Counted from the first letter of the stretch, positions 49,545 to 58,201 are shown. The stretch is DNA of 64,000 nucleotides from Chloroflexota bacterium (GCA_026710825.1 JAPOQH010000098.1:29986-93985), one strand, 5' to 3'. Numbers and translations are program-made. The notes: generated by a model from the letters alone, not told the origin.

Positions 49545-51893
49545 ATGCTCGACTACAAACCCAACATCGTCCTCTCCGACCCCGAAGAAAACTACCGCGT
49601 CGTGGGCACCCGTCCGGTACGCCACGACGGCCCTGAAAAAGTCATGGGCCGCGCCCGCTACGCCGCCGACATCCACCTGCCTGGCATGCTCCACGGCAAG
49701 ATCCTGCGCAGCCCCCACGCCCACGCCCGCATCCGCGGCATCGACGCCAGCCGCGCCCTCGCGCTGCCAGGCGTACACACCATCGTGACCTCCGCCGACT
49801 TCCCCGACGTGTCCGCCGAGATCAAGGACCAGGAAGAAGGCGCCGCCGTCAACTACGGTTTCTACAGTCGCAACGTCATGGCCCGCGAAAAGGCCCTCTA
49901 TCGCGGCCACGCCGTCGCTGCCATCGCCGCCGATTCGCCCCACCTGGCCGAGGAAGCCTTGGCCCTCATCGACGTGGATTGGGAGGTCCTGCCCCCCGTA
50001 CTCACCGCCGATGACGCCATGGCCGCCGGCGCGCCCGCCGTCCACGAACGCCTCGCCACTCTCGCCAACCCGGGCCAGCGTTCCGGCGGTTGGCTCGACG
50101 AGGATCCCGCCGACGCGTCCAACGTGTCGAACCACTTCACGTTCTCCCTCGGCGACCTCGAGGCGGGTTTCGCCGAAGCCGACGCCATCGTCGAGCGCGA
50201 GTACACCACCCGCCAGGTCCACCAGGGCTACATCGAACCCCACTCCGCCACCGCTCGCTGGAACACCGACGACACCGTCACCATCTGGGCCAGCAGCCAG
50301 GGCCACTTCGCCCTCCGCGACCACACCAGCCGCATCCTCGGCATATCCGTCGGACAGGTCAACGTCGTCCCCATGGAGATCGGCGGCGGATTCGGCGGCA
50401 AGGGCCAGGGCGGTTGCTATCTCGAACCCGTTGTCGCTGCCCTCGCCCGCAAGACCGGCCGCGCCGTCAAGATCGCCATGACCCGCACCGAGGTGTTCAC
50501 CGGTACCGGCCCAACCTCCGGCTCCAAGATCAGGGTCAAGGTCGGCGGCACCCGCGATGGCCGTTTCACCGCCGCCCAGGCGACCCTCATCTATGATGCC
50601 GGCGCATTCCCCGGCTCGCCGGTTCCCAGCGGTTGCCGCACCATGTTCGGCCCTTACGACGTCCCCAACGGATTCGTCGAGGGCTACGACGTCGTAACCA
50701 ACGTCCCCAAGGCCGCAGCCTACCGCGCCCCCGGCTCGCCGGCCGCGTCATTCGCCGCCGAGCAGGCCATCGACGAACTCTGCGAGAAGCTGGAAATCGA
50801 CCCCGTCGAATTCCGCCTCAACAACGCCTGCAAGGAAGGCAGCCGCCAGATCGCCGGCCCCACCTACCGACGCATCGGCATGGTCGAAGTCCTGCAGGCC
50901 ACCCAGCAGCACCCTCACCTTGCGTCTCCCGTTCCCGAACCGTCGGCCCCCGGCCGCCTCACCGGTCGGGGCATCGCCGCTGGAGCCTGGTTCAATGGAA
51001 CCGGACCCGCCAGTGCCGTCGCCAGCGTCATGCCCGACGGCACCGTCAGCCTCGTCGAGGGTTCTCCCGACATCGGAGGTTCCCGCGCTGCAATGGCCAT
51101 GCACGTGGCCGAAGTCCTCGGCCTGCCCGCCGAACGAATCAAGCCTTCCATCGCGGACACCGACAGCATCGGCTACAGCAGCGGCGCCGGCGGCAGCGGA
51201 GTCACCTTCAAGATGGGCACCGCCGTATACCAGGCCGGTGAGGACGTCCGCCGCCAACTCATCGAGCGCGCCGCCCGCATCTGGGATGTCCCTGTTGAAG
51301 ATGTCGAATATCAGGCGGATGGCACCCTTGCCCACAAGTCCGACGATGCCCTGCGCATGACCTTCGACCAGATCGCCCGCCGCCTCAACGGCACCGGCGG
51401 CCCCATCGTCGGTCGTGGCACCGCCAACCCGGCCGGCGTCGGCAACGCCTTTGCCATCAACATCGCCGACGTCGAGGTCGACCCGGACACCGGCAAGGTC
51501 GAAGTTCTCCGCTTCACCGCCATCCAGGACTGCGGCAAGGCGATCCACCCCAGCTACGTCGAAGGACAGATCCAGGGCGGCGCCGTCCAGGGCATCGGTT
51601 GGGCCCTCAACGAGGAGTACTTCTTCGACGCCGACGGCCAGATGCTCAACTCGTCGTTCCTCGACTACCGGATGCCCACGGCTCTGGACCTGCCCATGAT
51701 CGACACCGTGATCGTAGAGGTCCCCAACCCGGGCCATCCTCTCGGAGTTCGCGGCGTCGGCGAGGTGTCCCTCGTACCGCCCATGGCCGCCATCGGCAAC
51801 GCCATCACCAACGCCACCGGCGCCCGCATGGAATGCCTCCCCATGAACCCCAACGCCGTCCTCGAAGCCCTCTGGAACCAAAACGGCAGCTGA
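49545..51893 (+). CDS. Xanthine dehydrogenase family molybdopterin-binding large subunit
   Basis: This 782-aa Mo-hydroxylase large subunit opens with VGTRPVRHDGPEKVMGRARYAADI. It has GGGFGGKGQGG, the Mo-cofactor loop, KAAAYRAPGSPAASFAAEQAIDEL, and RGVGEVSLVPPMAAIGNAI, which supplies the catalytic glutamate. The CO-dehydrogenase signature A-Y-R-C-S-F-R is absent, so it is a form II/xanthine dehydrogenase-type enzyme. No FAD (CoxM) or Fe-S (CoxS) subunit gene adjoins it. AGGGAG lies 10 bases before ATG 49545. Confidence 0.92.
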   Translation: MLDYKPNIVLSDPEENYRVVGTRPVRHDGPEKVMGRARYAADIHLPGMLHGKILRSPHAHARIRGIDASRALALPGVHTIVTSADFPDVSAEIKDQEEGAAVNYGFYSRNVMAREKALYRGHAVAAIAADSPHLAEEALALIDVDWEVLPPVLTADDAMAAGAPAVHERLATLANPGQRSGGWLDEDPADASNVSNHFTFSLGDLEAGFAEADAIVEREYTTRQVHQGYIEPHSATARWNTDDTVTIWASSQGHFALRDHTSRILGISVGQVNVVPMEIGGGFGGKGQGGCYLEPVVAALARKTGRAVKIAMTRTEVFTGTGPTSGSKIRVKVGGTRDGRFTAAQATLIYDAGAFPGSPVPSGCRTMFGPYDVPNGFVEGYDVVTNVPKAAAYRAPGSPAASFAAEQAIDELCEKLEIDPVEFRLNNACKEGSRQIAGPTYRRIGMVEVLQATQQHPHLASPVPEPSAPGRLTGRGIAAGAWFNGTGPASAVASVMPDGTVSLVEGSPDIGGSRAAMAMHVAEVLGLPAERIKPSIADTDSIGYSSGAGGSGVTFKMGTAVYQAGEDVRRQLIERAARIWDVPVEDVEYQADGTLAHKSDDALRMTFDQIARRLNGTGGPIVGRGTANPAGVGNAFAINIADVEVDPDTGKVEVLRFTAIQDCGKAIHPSYVEGQIQGGAVQGIGWALNEEYFFDADGQMLNSSFLDYRMPTALDLPMIDTVIVEVPNPGHPLGVRGVGEVSLVPPMAAIGNAITNATGARMECLPMNPNAVLEALWNQNGS

Positions 51894-51906
51894 ATAAACC
51901 ACATCT

Positions 51907-51958
51907 GTCATTCCTGCGAAAGCAGGAATCCAAGTAGGGGCGAATAATCATTCGCCCC
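51907..51958 (+). repeat. Two dispersed hairpin repeats back to back
   Basis: 51907-51933 is a GTCATTCCTGCGAAAGCAGG-type element. It is followed at once by 51937-51958, a perfect GGGGCGAATAATCATTCGCCCC palindrome. Both families recur in other gaps of the window. Confidence 0.7.
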
Positions 51959-52058
51959 TCATCTCATCGCGATACAACGGCGGTTGATCAGAACCGCATC
52001 GCCATTCAAGCCATGCGTTAGCCAGTCGCGTTCACGGATACTGGTTGTTACTTTCGCC

Positions 52059-52460
52059 TCACGGCGCCAGCCGCACCAAAAAGCTAGCCTCCCCCAGCGG
52101 CATCCCGTCGAACGCAATCGCCGCCACGTGCCTCCCCAGCCGCGTCACCGGAATCCTGAACGGCTTGATCCATCGCTGGAAGAAAATCCCGTCCTCCCAT
52201 TCAACTGCCTGCGGCGGCGGACTCGACAGGCTCGCCCCCGGCGCCCGTATCGTCACCTCCAGCGTATGCCCGCCCGCGTTCGCGCCCGCGATGCAGAAGG
52301 CCAGGTGCGCGTCCACCTCGGTCAACACGCGCGGCCCGTCGTCGCTCGGCGGACTCTCGGGCATCGGTATGTCCACCAGGTCGATTATTCCCTTGAAACT
52401 CAGGTTGTCGCCGTCGCCTTCCTCGGTTTCGCGGCAGAACAGGGCGTATTTGAGGTACAC
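52059..52460 (-). CDS. Conserved hypothetical protein (DUF6941-like)
   Basis: About 133 aa from GTG 52460; a TTG nine codons earlier is also open. The N-terminal YLKYALFCRETEEGDGDNLSFKGIIDLVD, followed by a beta-sandwich ending in GMPLGEASFLVRL, resembles the DUF6941 family of small all-beta proteins. No signal peptide. No function is known. Confidence 0.55.
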   Translation of the reverse strand: MYLKYALFCRETEEGDGDNLSFKGIIDLVDIPMPESPPSDDGPRVLTEVDAHLAFCIAGANAGGHTLEVTIRAPGASLSSPPPQAVEWEDGIFFQRWIKPFRIPVTRLGRHVAAIAFDGMPLGEASFLVRLAP

Positions 52461-52705
52461 TCCGGTTCGGTCAGTAGCGCTTGTCAAATGGTGGCTCCCC
52501 CGTCCCGTTCCGCAACGGGCAGTATCGTTCCCTCGATTCTAGCACTGGCTCAACTTAATCGGCAAAAGCCAACGTCCGACTTTGCCGTTCGTCCTTAGCC
52601 CCTTGTCCCGTGCCCCTTGTCATCGCGAGCGTTGCGTGGCAATCTCGTACGCAACATCCGGCGCAGCCCCTCGCCATTGTTGATCCCACCACAGGAGGCC
52701 TCACC

Positions 52706-53335
52706 ATGTCACTCACCGCCGACAAGTTCAATCAGGGTATGACCACCGACCAGTACATCGACATCATCAAGGTCAACAAGGATCCCTTCTGCCAGATCCG
52801 CGACGGCGTCGAAATTCCCGACGACGTCCTGGACTACTTCAACTCTCTCGAAAACCCCGTCAACCTGGCCGTATTCACCTCCGACTGGTGCGGCGACGCC
52901 ATGTCCACCACGCCGGTGATCCTCCGCCTCGCCGACGCCTCGGACAACATAAACCTCAGCGTGTTCAATCGCGACGACGAACTGGACCTCACCAACAGCT
53001 TCCTGCCCGAACATCGCGCCGGCACCGTCCCTGTCTTCGTCGTATTCGACCAGAACATGGGTGAGGTCGCCCGCTTCGTGGAAACCGCCATTTCTCTGGT
53101 TCCGGCCATCGACGCCATGGACGAAATGGTCGCCCAGGCCGCCGCCTCCGTGACTGACGAAGCCGAGGGTCGCCGCCAAGCCCGCGGCCGCCGCACCGCT
53201 CACCGCGTCACCAAGGCCGCCGAATGGGGCGCCGTCATCCTCAACGAGTTCCAGCAGGTTGTCGCCGATGGCTTCGCTCGTCCGGCCGACCAGCGCCCCG
53301 CCGAGGGCGGCACCAAGTGGCCCCCCGAAGACTAG
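52706..53335 (+). CDS. Thioredoxin-fold protein with a single active-site cysteine
   Basis: This 209-aa protein has VNLAVFTSDWCGDAMSTTPVILRLAD, the thioredoxin strand-helix unit with W-C-G-D-A in place of W-C-x-x-C, then GTVPVFVVFD with the cis-proline. This is typical of the thioredoxin-like group related to AhpF/bacillithiol-type proteins. An Arg-rich helix (GRRQARGRRTAHRV) and the tail KWPPED are unusual. GGAGG precedes ATG 52706. Confidence 0.82.
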   Translation: MSLTADKFNQGMTTDQYIDIIKVNKDPFCQIRDGVEIPDDVLDYFNSLENPVNLAVFTSDWCGDAMSTTPVILRLADASDNINLSVFNRDDELDLTNSFLPEHRAGTVPVFVVFDQNMGEVARFVETAISLVPAIDAMDEMVAQAAASVTDEAEGRRQARGRRTAHRVTKAAEWGAVILNEFQQVVADGFARPADQRPAEGGTKWPPED

Positions 53336-53377
53336 AAACCCCCGACAGCGCAGCAACGTAAGCCCGTTTCATGTTTA

Positions 53378-53398
53378 GGGGCGAATAATCATTCGCCC
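53378..53398 (+). repeat. GGGGCGAATAATCATTCGCCC palindrome
   Basis: Another copy of the short AT-centred GC palindrome, after the thioredoxin-fold gene. It lacks the final C of the stem. Confidence 0.65.
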
Positions 53399-53537
53399 GC
53401 ACCCCCGCCACCAGGCTTTGATAGACCAACCACCTGCACGGGACCGCCATCAAAATTCCCCCTTTCCCTTTATGGGAGGGAGCCAGGGTGAGGGTGAACT
53501 CTCTCCCAACCAATGCCGAGGAGAAATCTACCGAACA

Positions 53538-53858
53538 ATGTCCACCGACAACGAAGAAACCTTCATCATCATCACCATGGAAGACATGGCGGCCGTCTTT
53601 GCCATCACCGACGACTTCGCCATCCACCGCGAGTCCGTCAGCGTGGAATTGGCGCGCGAGGACCCGGGCGAGGTGATCGTCACCGAACGGGGCGCCGTCG
53701 AAATCACCCTCCCGGTCAGCCAGTCGCCAACCGACTTCGCCCCTGCCATCCGCTCGGAACTGGAAGCCCGTGGCTACACCTACAACCCGGGCCAGGTAGT
53801 CGCCAACGAAAGCGACGCCGATTCTGGCGACGACAATGACGACGACTGGCTCGCCTGA
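53538..53858 (+). CDS. Small acidic protein, unknown function
   Basis: This 106-aa protein begins MSTDNEETFIIITMEDMAAVFAITDDFA, with alternating strands (VSVELAREDPGEVIVTERGAVEITLPV) and a very acidic tail (DSGDDNDDDW). The codon pattern is GC-rich like real genes here. No membrane segment or recognised domain. GGAG lies 15-18 bases before the ATG, slightly far. Confidence 0.5.
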   Translation: MSTDNEETFIIITMEDMAAVFAITDDFAIHRESVSVELAREDPGEVIVTERGAVEITLPVSQSPTDFAPAIRSELEARGYTYNPGQVVANESDADSGDDNDDDWLA

Positions 53859-53925
53859 CGTGCAAAAACTCAAGGGCGACCGCCGCTGCCGGCAGATCGC
53901 CCCTCAAACCGATTGGTCCAACGTA

Positions 53926-53947
53926 GGGGCGAATAATCATTCGCCCC
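53926..53947 (+). repeat. GGGGCGAATAATCATTCGCCCC palindrome
   Basis: A perfect 22-base palindrome, the third copy within 2 kb, located between convergent genes. Others stand at 51937 and 53378. Confidence 0.7.
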
Positions 53948-53972
53948 TTGCCGTTGCTACGGTCGCCTGTCC

Positions 53973-54497
53973 CTAGTAACCCGACTCCCGCCACTCAAAC
54001 GCCAGTGTGGCATACCTCACGAACACCGCGCCGCCCGGTCCCGCCAGCGGCCCGTTCATCGCCAATATCGCGACCGTAACCTCGTCGCCCGGCTTCGGTT
54101 CCGCCGACACCCCCACCCGCTGCGGCACGTTGAACCCCTGCACCGTCGCCCGTTCCCGGTCGCACTCGCCGTTGATCCAGATCTCGCCGTAGTCGTCGAT
54201 GCACGACTCGAACAGACAGCGCGCCCCCTCGATCGACCTTCCGCCCACAGTCTCCGGCAGCGTCGCCCTGATCCGATACCATACGAACGACACGCCCCGA
54301 CGCCTCCAGGCCGCCAGGTCGTCGCACGCCTCCCAGCCCGAATCATCAAAGTCAGGCAGCCGGCACGGCGATCCCTCCGCCTCGCTGACTACCCCTTCGT
54401 TCGCCTCTCCCGGCACAAAACCGTTGGCGCATTTCCACTGTCCCCCTATGGCCGCCAGGTCGCCGGCATTCTGCAAATCCAGTGTCGCTCGTGGCAT
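53973..54497 (-). CDS. Galactose-binding-like (beta-galactosidase jelly-roll type) domain protein
   Basis: This 174-aa single-domain protein has LPDFDDSGWEACDDLAAWRRRGVSFVWYRIRATLPE and CIDDYGEIWINGE. These match the sugar-binding jelly-roll at the start of glycoside hydrolase family 2 enzymes (D-x-S-W ... W-Y-R ... V-W-x-N-G). There is no catalytic barrel and no signal peptide. It may bind carbohydrate or be a stand-alone relic of a larger enzyme. AGGAGG precedes the ATG. Confidence 0.65.
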   Translation of the reverse strand: MPRATLDLQNAGDLAAIGGQWKCANGFVPGEANEGVVSEAEGSPCRLPDFDDSGWEACDDLAAWRRRGVSFVWYRIRATLPETVGGRSIEGARCLFESCIDDYGEIWINGECDRERATVQGFNVPQRVGVSAEPKPGDEVTVAILAMNGPLAGPGGAVFVRYATLAFEWRESGY

Positions 54498-54572
54498 CTC
54501 GTTTCCTCCTGTGAATGTGTCAATGTCGTGGGCAAATGTTCAGGATGAGTTGGTCATGTCCCCTATTGTCGC

Positions 54573-54600
54573 GTCATTCCGGCCTTGAGCCGGAATCCAG
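54573..54600 (+). repeat. Dispersed hairpin repeat (GTCATTCCGGCCTTGAGCCGG type)
   Basis: Arms ATTCCGGC and GCCGGAAT enclose CTTGA, ending in CCAG, matching the family seen at 17881, 40693, 45456, 51907, 61275 and 63645. Confidence 0.7.
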
Positions 54601-54698
54601 AAGTAATCGGGTGTGCAAAGTGTGAGATGTCGCATTTCCGGCCCCGGATAGCTACACTCCCCCAATTGGACCTTGATCGGGCTATGCTTGGGTCCGTA

Positions 54699-55346
54699 CT
54701 ACACCCCGGTGATCCGCACCCCCGAATGTGTCCGGTAAATCCGGTTGATGTTCACCAGCAACGGCGTTATCTGCTCCACGTACTTCGCGTTGTACAGCGC
54801 GCCGCCGTCCACCGGCCGCAGGTTGGGGATCAACCGCGTCAGGTCGGTAACCCGGCCCTTCGCGTCTGCGTCGTCCCCGCAGATCACCACGTCCTCATCC
54901 AGCGTTACACCCGGCTTCAGCAATTCCTCCGCCGAGACGTTCTGGAACGCCGCGACGACCTTCGCGTTCGGCGCCGCCGCCTGCGCCTCCTCAGCCGCGG
55001 ACCCGGCTGCCACTTCCTCGGCAATCGCTCCGACGCCGCGCTCAAACCGCATCGGCGCAATCACCGTAACCACGATTTTCCCAGACAAAGCGTCGTCCAC
55101 TCCGGAGATCGTCGGCGACATCCCGTTGTATGGCATCGTCAGGAACACCACGTCGGACTGCTCCGCCGCATCGCCGTTCACCGCACCGCTGATCGCCTTC
55201 CCCGGCGCCAACTCGAGCAACTCGTCCGCCGCCTCCTGCGCCCGTCCTGCGTCCCGCGACCCGATGACCACGGACTCTCCCGCCATCGCCAAGCGCAGGG
55301 CCAACCCCTTGCCTTCCGGTCCGGTTCCCCCGAGAAATGCCAGCAT
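54699..55346 (-). CDS. npdG: NADPH-dependent F420 reductase
   Basis: This 215-aa Rossmann protein begins MLAFLGGTGPEGKGLALRLA, has VVIGSRDAGRAQEAADEL (the S-R pair that fixes the NADP phosphate) and SDVVFLTMPYNGM. This pattern is characteristic of F420H2:NADP oxidoreductases. It exchanges hydride between NADPH and coenzyme F420, supplying or consuming F420H2. GGAGGAG is 6 bases before ATG 55346. It supports an F420 role for the LLM enzyme in this window. Confidence 0.88.
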   Translation of the reverse strand: MLAFLGGTGPEGKGLALRLAMAGESVVIGSRDAGRAQEAADELLELAPGKAISGAVNGDAAEQSDVVFLTMPYNGMSPTISGVDDALSGKIVVTVIAPMRFERGVGAIAEEVAAGSAAEEAQAAAPNAKVVAAFQNVSAEELLKPGVTLDEDVVICGDDADAKGRVTDLTRLIPNLRPVDGGALYNAKYVEQITPLLVNINRIYRTHSGVRITGV

Positions 55347-55721
55347 CAATATCTCCTCCGTAACGCCGCTCAAACAGACGGCGCAAAGTATATCACCCGG
55401 TTCCGCCCGCGACTCCGGTTCAGACCCCCACTGAAACCATCCACCGATCCAAAGCCCGCCCAACTGCCAAACCCCCACGTCTCGGCGAATCCACATCCGC
55501 TGATCAGTACCCGACAACGGGTCCGACGACAACCCAATCCTCGCCCCCAACAGGTCAACCGTAGCCCCCAACATCACCCCAATGTCATTGCCGGACCGTG
55601 CCTGCTGTCCAACGGTGCCCATCAGCCCAACCCGTACCTGATGCCAAACGCCCCTATGTTACAATCGGGCCAAATCAACATCTCAATCAACCGTCAACCT
55701 TTCGGAAGGAGGATCAGCGTC
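55347..55721. other. Intergenic region with an in-frame upstream extension of npdG and a VOC promoter
   Basis: The npdG frame stays open upstream to about 55666. The translated stretch looks protein-like in parts (LGATVDLLGARIGLSSDP) but is separated from npdG by a strong ribosome site and start. 55667-55675 is TGT-TACAAT, a -10 for the VOC gene on the plus strand. Confidence 0.45.
55667..55675 (+). promoter_or_regulatory. Extended -10 (TGT-TACAAT) of the VOC gene
   Basis: It lies 46 bases upstream of ATG 55722. Confidence 0.45.
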
Positions 55722-56084
55722 ATGGCATTCTCTCTCAACCACGTCCACCTCAAGACCCCCGATCCCAAGGCCACCGCCGACTGGTACATCCAGAACCTCG
55801 GCGCCACCGTCACCGCCGAGACCCCCGCCGGCGGCTTCCGGCTCGACCTCCACGGTCTGCCCTTGAACGTGACCGACCACATCTCCACGCAGACCCACCC
55901 GCAGAACTACGGATTCGAGCACATCGCCATCGACACCACCGACATCGACGCCACCATGGAAGACCTCAAGAACAGCGGCGCCAAGGTCCTCGAAGAGACC
56001 ACCGTCGGTGGCGGCCGCCGCGTCATGTTCTTCGAGGGCCCCGAGGGCATCATCCTCGAAGTCCTGGAAGTCCTCGACCAGTAA
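55722..56084 (+). CDS. VOC (glyoxalase/bleomycin resistance) family protein
   Basis: This 120-aa protein with two beta-alpha-beta3 modules has LNHVHLKTPDPKATADWYIQNLGA and YGFEHIAIDTTDIDATMEDLKNSGA, ending PEGIILEVLE. The His in NHVHL and EHIAI and the final Glu form the usual metal site. Members act in glyoxal detoxification, ring cleavage or epimerisation; the substrate is unknown. AAGGAGGA precedes the ATG. A palindromic repeat follows (56113). Confidence 0.88.
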   Translation: MAFSLNHVHLKTPDPKATADWYIQNLGATVTAETPAGGFRLDLHGLPLNVTDHISTQTHPQNYGFEHIAIDTTDIDATMEDLKNSGAKVLEETTVGGGRRVMFFEGPEGIILEVLEVLDQ

Positions 56085-56112
56085 CCCCATCACCGCATAC
56101 GGTACTATCATA

Positions 56113-56134
56113 GGGGCGAATGGTGATCCGCCCC
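56113..56134 (+). repeat. GC palindrome (GGGGCGAATGGTGATCCGCCCC)
   Basis: A variant of the 22-base palindrome family, 29 bases after the VOC stop. It could serve as a terminator. Confidence 0.6.
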
Positions 56135-56188
56135 TAAATCTAATTCTGTGCGTACGGCGAGTGCAATAACCGTACATGGAGTTTCGCG

Positions 56189-58159
56189 ATGTTTGAAACT
56201 ATCCCCGTATCATTAAAATCTTTATTGGAAGATTCCGGCAATGGCAAGATACAGTTGCCAGACTTCCAGCGGGGATGGGTTTGGGAAGACGACCGCATTC
56301 GGGGTTTGCTGCCGAGCATATCCCGCGGGTTTCCTGTCGGTGCTGTAATGACGCTGCAAGCCGGCGGGGAAATCCGACTCAAGAGTAGGATGATTGAAGG
56401 GGTTGGCGGAGAGTCGGGAAACGTTGCCGAGTCATTTTTGTTGGACGGTCAGCAAAGATTGACCTCGTTGTACCAATCGCTGTTGCACAAAGGACCGGTA
56501 GATACGCACGACAATCGCGGACGGCGCATCAGGCGTTGGTACTACGTGGATATACTTGCGCCGATGGACCCGAATGTTGATCGTGAGGACGCGATTATCA
56601 GCGTCCCGGAAAACAGGATAGAAACCCGGAATTTCGGTCGGGAAATCATACGCGACCTTTCCAGCAGGGAGAAAGAATTCCATCAGCATATGCTCCCTAC
56701 CGAGCAGTTGTTGGACGGAATGGGTTGGATACTAGGATACAACAGCTACTGGATGGGCAAAGAACACCCGGTGGGCGACCTGGGCGCTTTTCTCCCCGAG
56801 TGCCAGCGGCTGGTGATAGATCCATTTGTCAATTACGACCTGCCGGTCATTAGATTGAGCAAAGAAACTCCAAAAGAGGCGGTCTGCACGGTATTTGAAA
56901 AAGTCAACACTGGCGGCGTTACCTTGTCAATGTTTGAACTGGTAACCGCATCTTTTGCCGCCCAGGACGATGATTTCTCGCTGCGGGATGAGTGGGCAGC
57001 GCGCCGCGACCGTATGCACCGCGCCCATGGCGTTTTGAAAGGCATAGGCGGCAACCAGTTTTTGCAGGCCATCGCCCTGTTATCCACCCAAGAACGTCGC
57101 CGGGTAGTCGTTGCCGCAGGCCAGCCTCAAAATCGCGTACCGGCAATCAACTGCCGCAAGAACGATATTCTGGGACTCGACGTCAGTGATTACCACCGCT
57201 GGGCCGACCGTGTGGAATCCGGTTTTATGGAAGCCGCCAAATTCCTATTCAGCCAGTTTATATTCATGGGTTACAACGTGCCTTACGCCACACAGCTGGT
57301 GCCGCTAGCCACGCTTTTCGTGGAATTAGGAAAGGCTCTGGAACCGGCCAATGCGAAAGCCAAGCTGGAGCGCTGGTTCTGGGCCGGAATCTTCGGCGAA
57401 GCTTATGGCGGCGCAGTGGAAACGCAATACGCCCTTGACCTTACCCAAGTCGCCGAATGGATCCGCGGCGGCCCCGAACCTGCCTTGGTTGGCGAAGCTA
57501 ACTTTGTCCCGGAGCGTCTGCTGTCTCTCCGTACCCGGAATAGCGCCGCTTACAAAGGACTTTATGCCTTGCAGATGAAAAGCGGAGCCGCAGACTGGCG
57601 AAAAGATGAGCCACTGACATTGGCAGACTATCTCCAAGAAAACATCGATATTCACCACATTTTCCCCGTTGCATGGTGTAGCGGCAAATGCGAACCTAAG
57701 GTTCCCCCACGCCTGTACAACTCGATCATCAACAAGACACCCATTGACGCTAGGACCAACAGAATTATCGGCGGCAGGGCCCCCTCTGAATACTTGCCGC
57801 GGCTGGAAAACGAAATTGTTGTAGAAAAGCTTGACAAGGTGTTGGAATCCCACTGGATTTTGCCAGCGCTACTCCGCGAGGACGACTTTGCCAAGTGTTT
57901 TGTAGAACGAGGTGAAGCCATGCTGGAATTGATTGGTCAAGCAATGGGCAAGTCAATACCAAGTGGGGAGGAAGTTTTTTGGAATGCTCTGACCGCAGCC
58001 GGATTTGTGAAGGAGTCCGATGGTGGCGAGATACCGGAAGATGCAGACGCGGCTCTCACCGCCACGACAATCATAGATGACTTTGACGACCCGGAAGACG
58101 AGTACGACGATGTGGGCGAACTGGCCTATAACAGCGTTGAAACTGCCGCAGCCGATTAA
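56189..58159 (+). CDS. DUF262/DUF1524 protein, GmrSD-like nuclease
   Basis: This 656-aa protein has an N-terminal DUF262 (ParB-like) domain: QLPDFQRGWVWEDDRI near residue 22, then SFLLDGQQRLTSLYQSLL near 85 and FEKVNTGGVTLSMFEL near 235. The C-terminal DUF1524 HNH-type domain has IDIHHIFPVAW near 487 and an N-containing partner segment (NSIINKTPIDARTNRII). GmrSD-type enzymes use nucleotides to cut modified DNA; BrxU and SspE are relatives. It stands alone and is more AT-rich than its neighbours. GGAG precedes the ATG. Confidence 0.88.
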   Translation: MFETIPVSLKSLLEDSGNGKIQLPDFQRGWVWEDDRIRGLLPSISRGFPVGAVMTLQAGGEIRLKSRMIEGVGGESGNVAESFLLDGQQRLTSLYQSLLHKGPVDTHDNRGRRIRRWYYVDILAPMDPNVDREDAIISVPENRIETRNFGREIIRDLSSREKEFHQHMLPTEQLLDGMGWILGYNSYWMGKEHPVGDLGAFLPECQRLVIDPFVNYDLPVIRLSKETPKEAVCTVFEKVNTGGVTLSMFELVTASFAAQDDDFSLRDEWAARRDRMHRAHGVLKGIGGNQFLQAIALLSTQERRRVVVAAGQPQNRVPAINCRKNDILGLDVSDYHRWADRVESGFMEAAKFLFSQFIFMGYNVPYATQLVPLATLFVELGKALEPANAKAKLERWFWAGIFGEAYGGAVETQYALDLTQVAEWIRGGPEPALVGEANFVPERLLSLRTRNSAAYKGLYALQMKSGAADWRKDEPLTLADYLQENIDIHHIFPVAWCSGKCEPKVPPRLYNSIINKTPIDARTNRIIGGRAPSEYLPRLENEIVVEKLDKVLESHWILPALLREDDFAKCFVERGEAMLELIGQAMGKSIPSGEEVFWNALTAAGFVKESDGGEIPEDADAALTATTIIDDFDDPEDEYDDVGELAYNSVETAAAD

Positions 58160-58201
58160 AATCTGGTCATGCTCCATCTGTTTCAGGGAGGGACCCCAGA
58201 C

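Noticed and set aside
53973..54497. Complete beta-galactosidase
   Set aside because: Only the N-terminal sugar-binding-like jelly-roll is present; no catalytic barrel follows in any frame.
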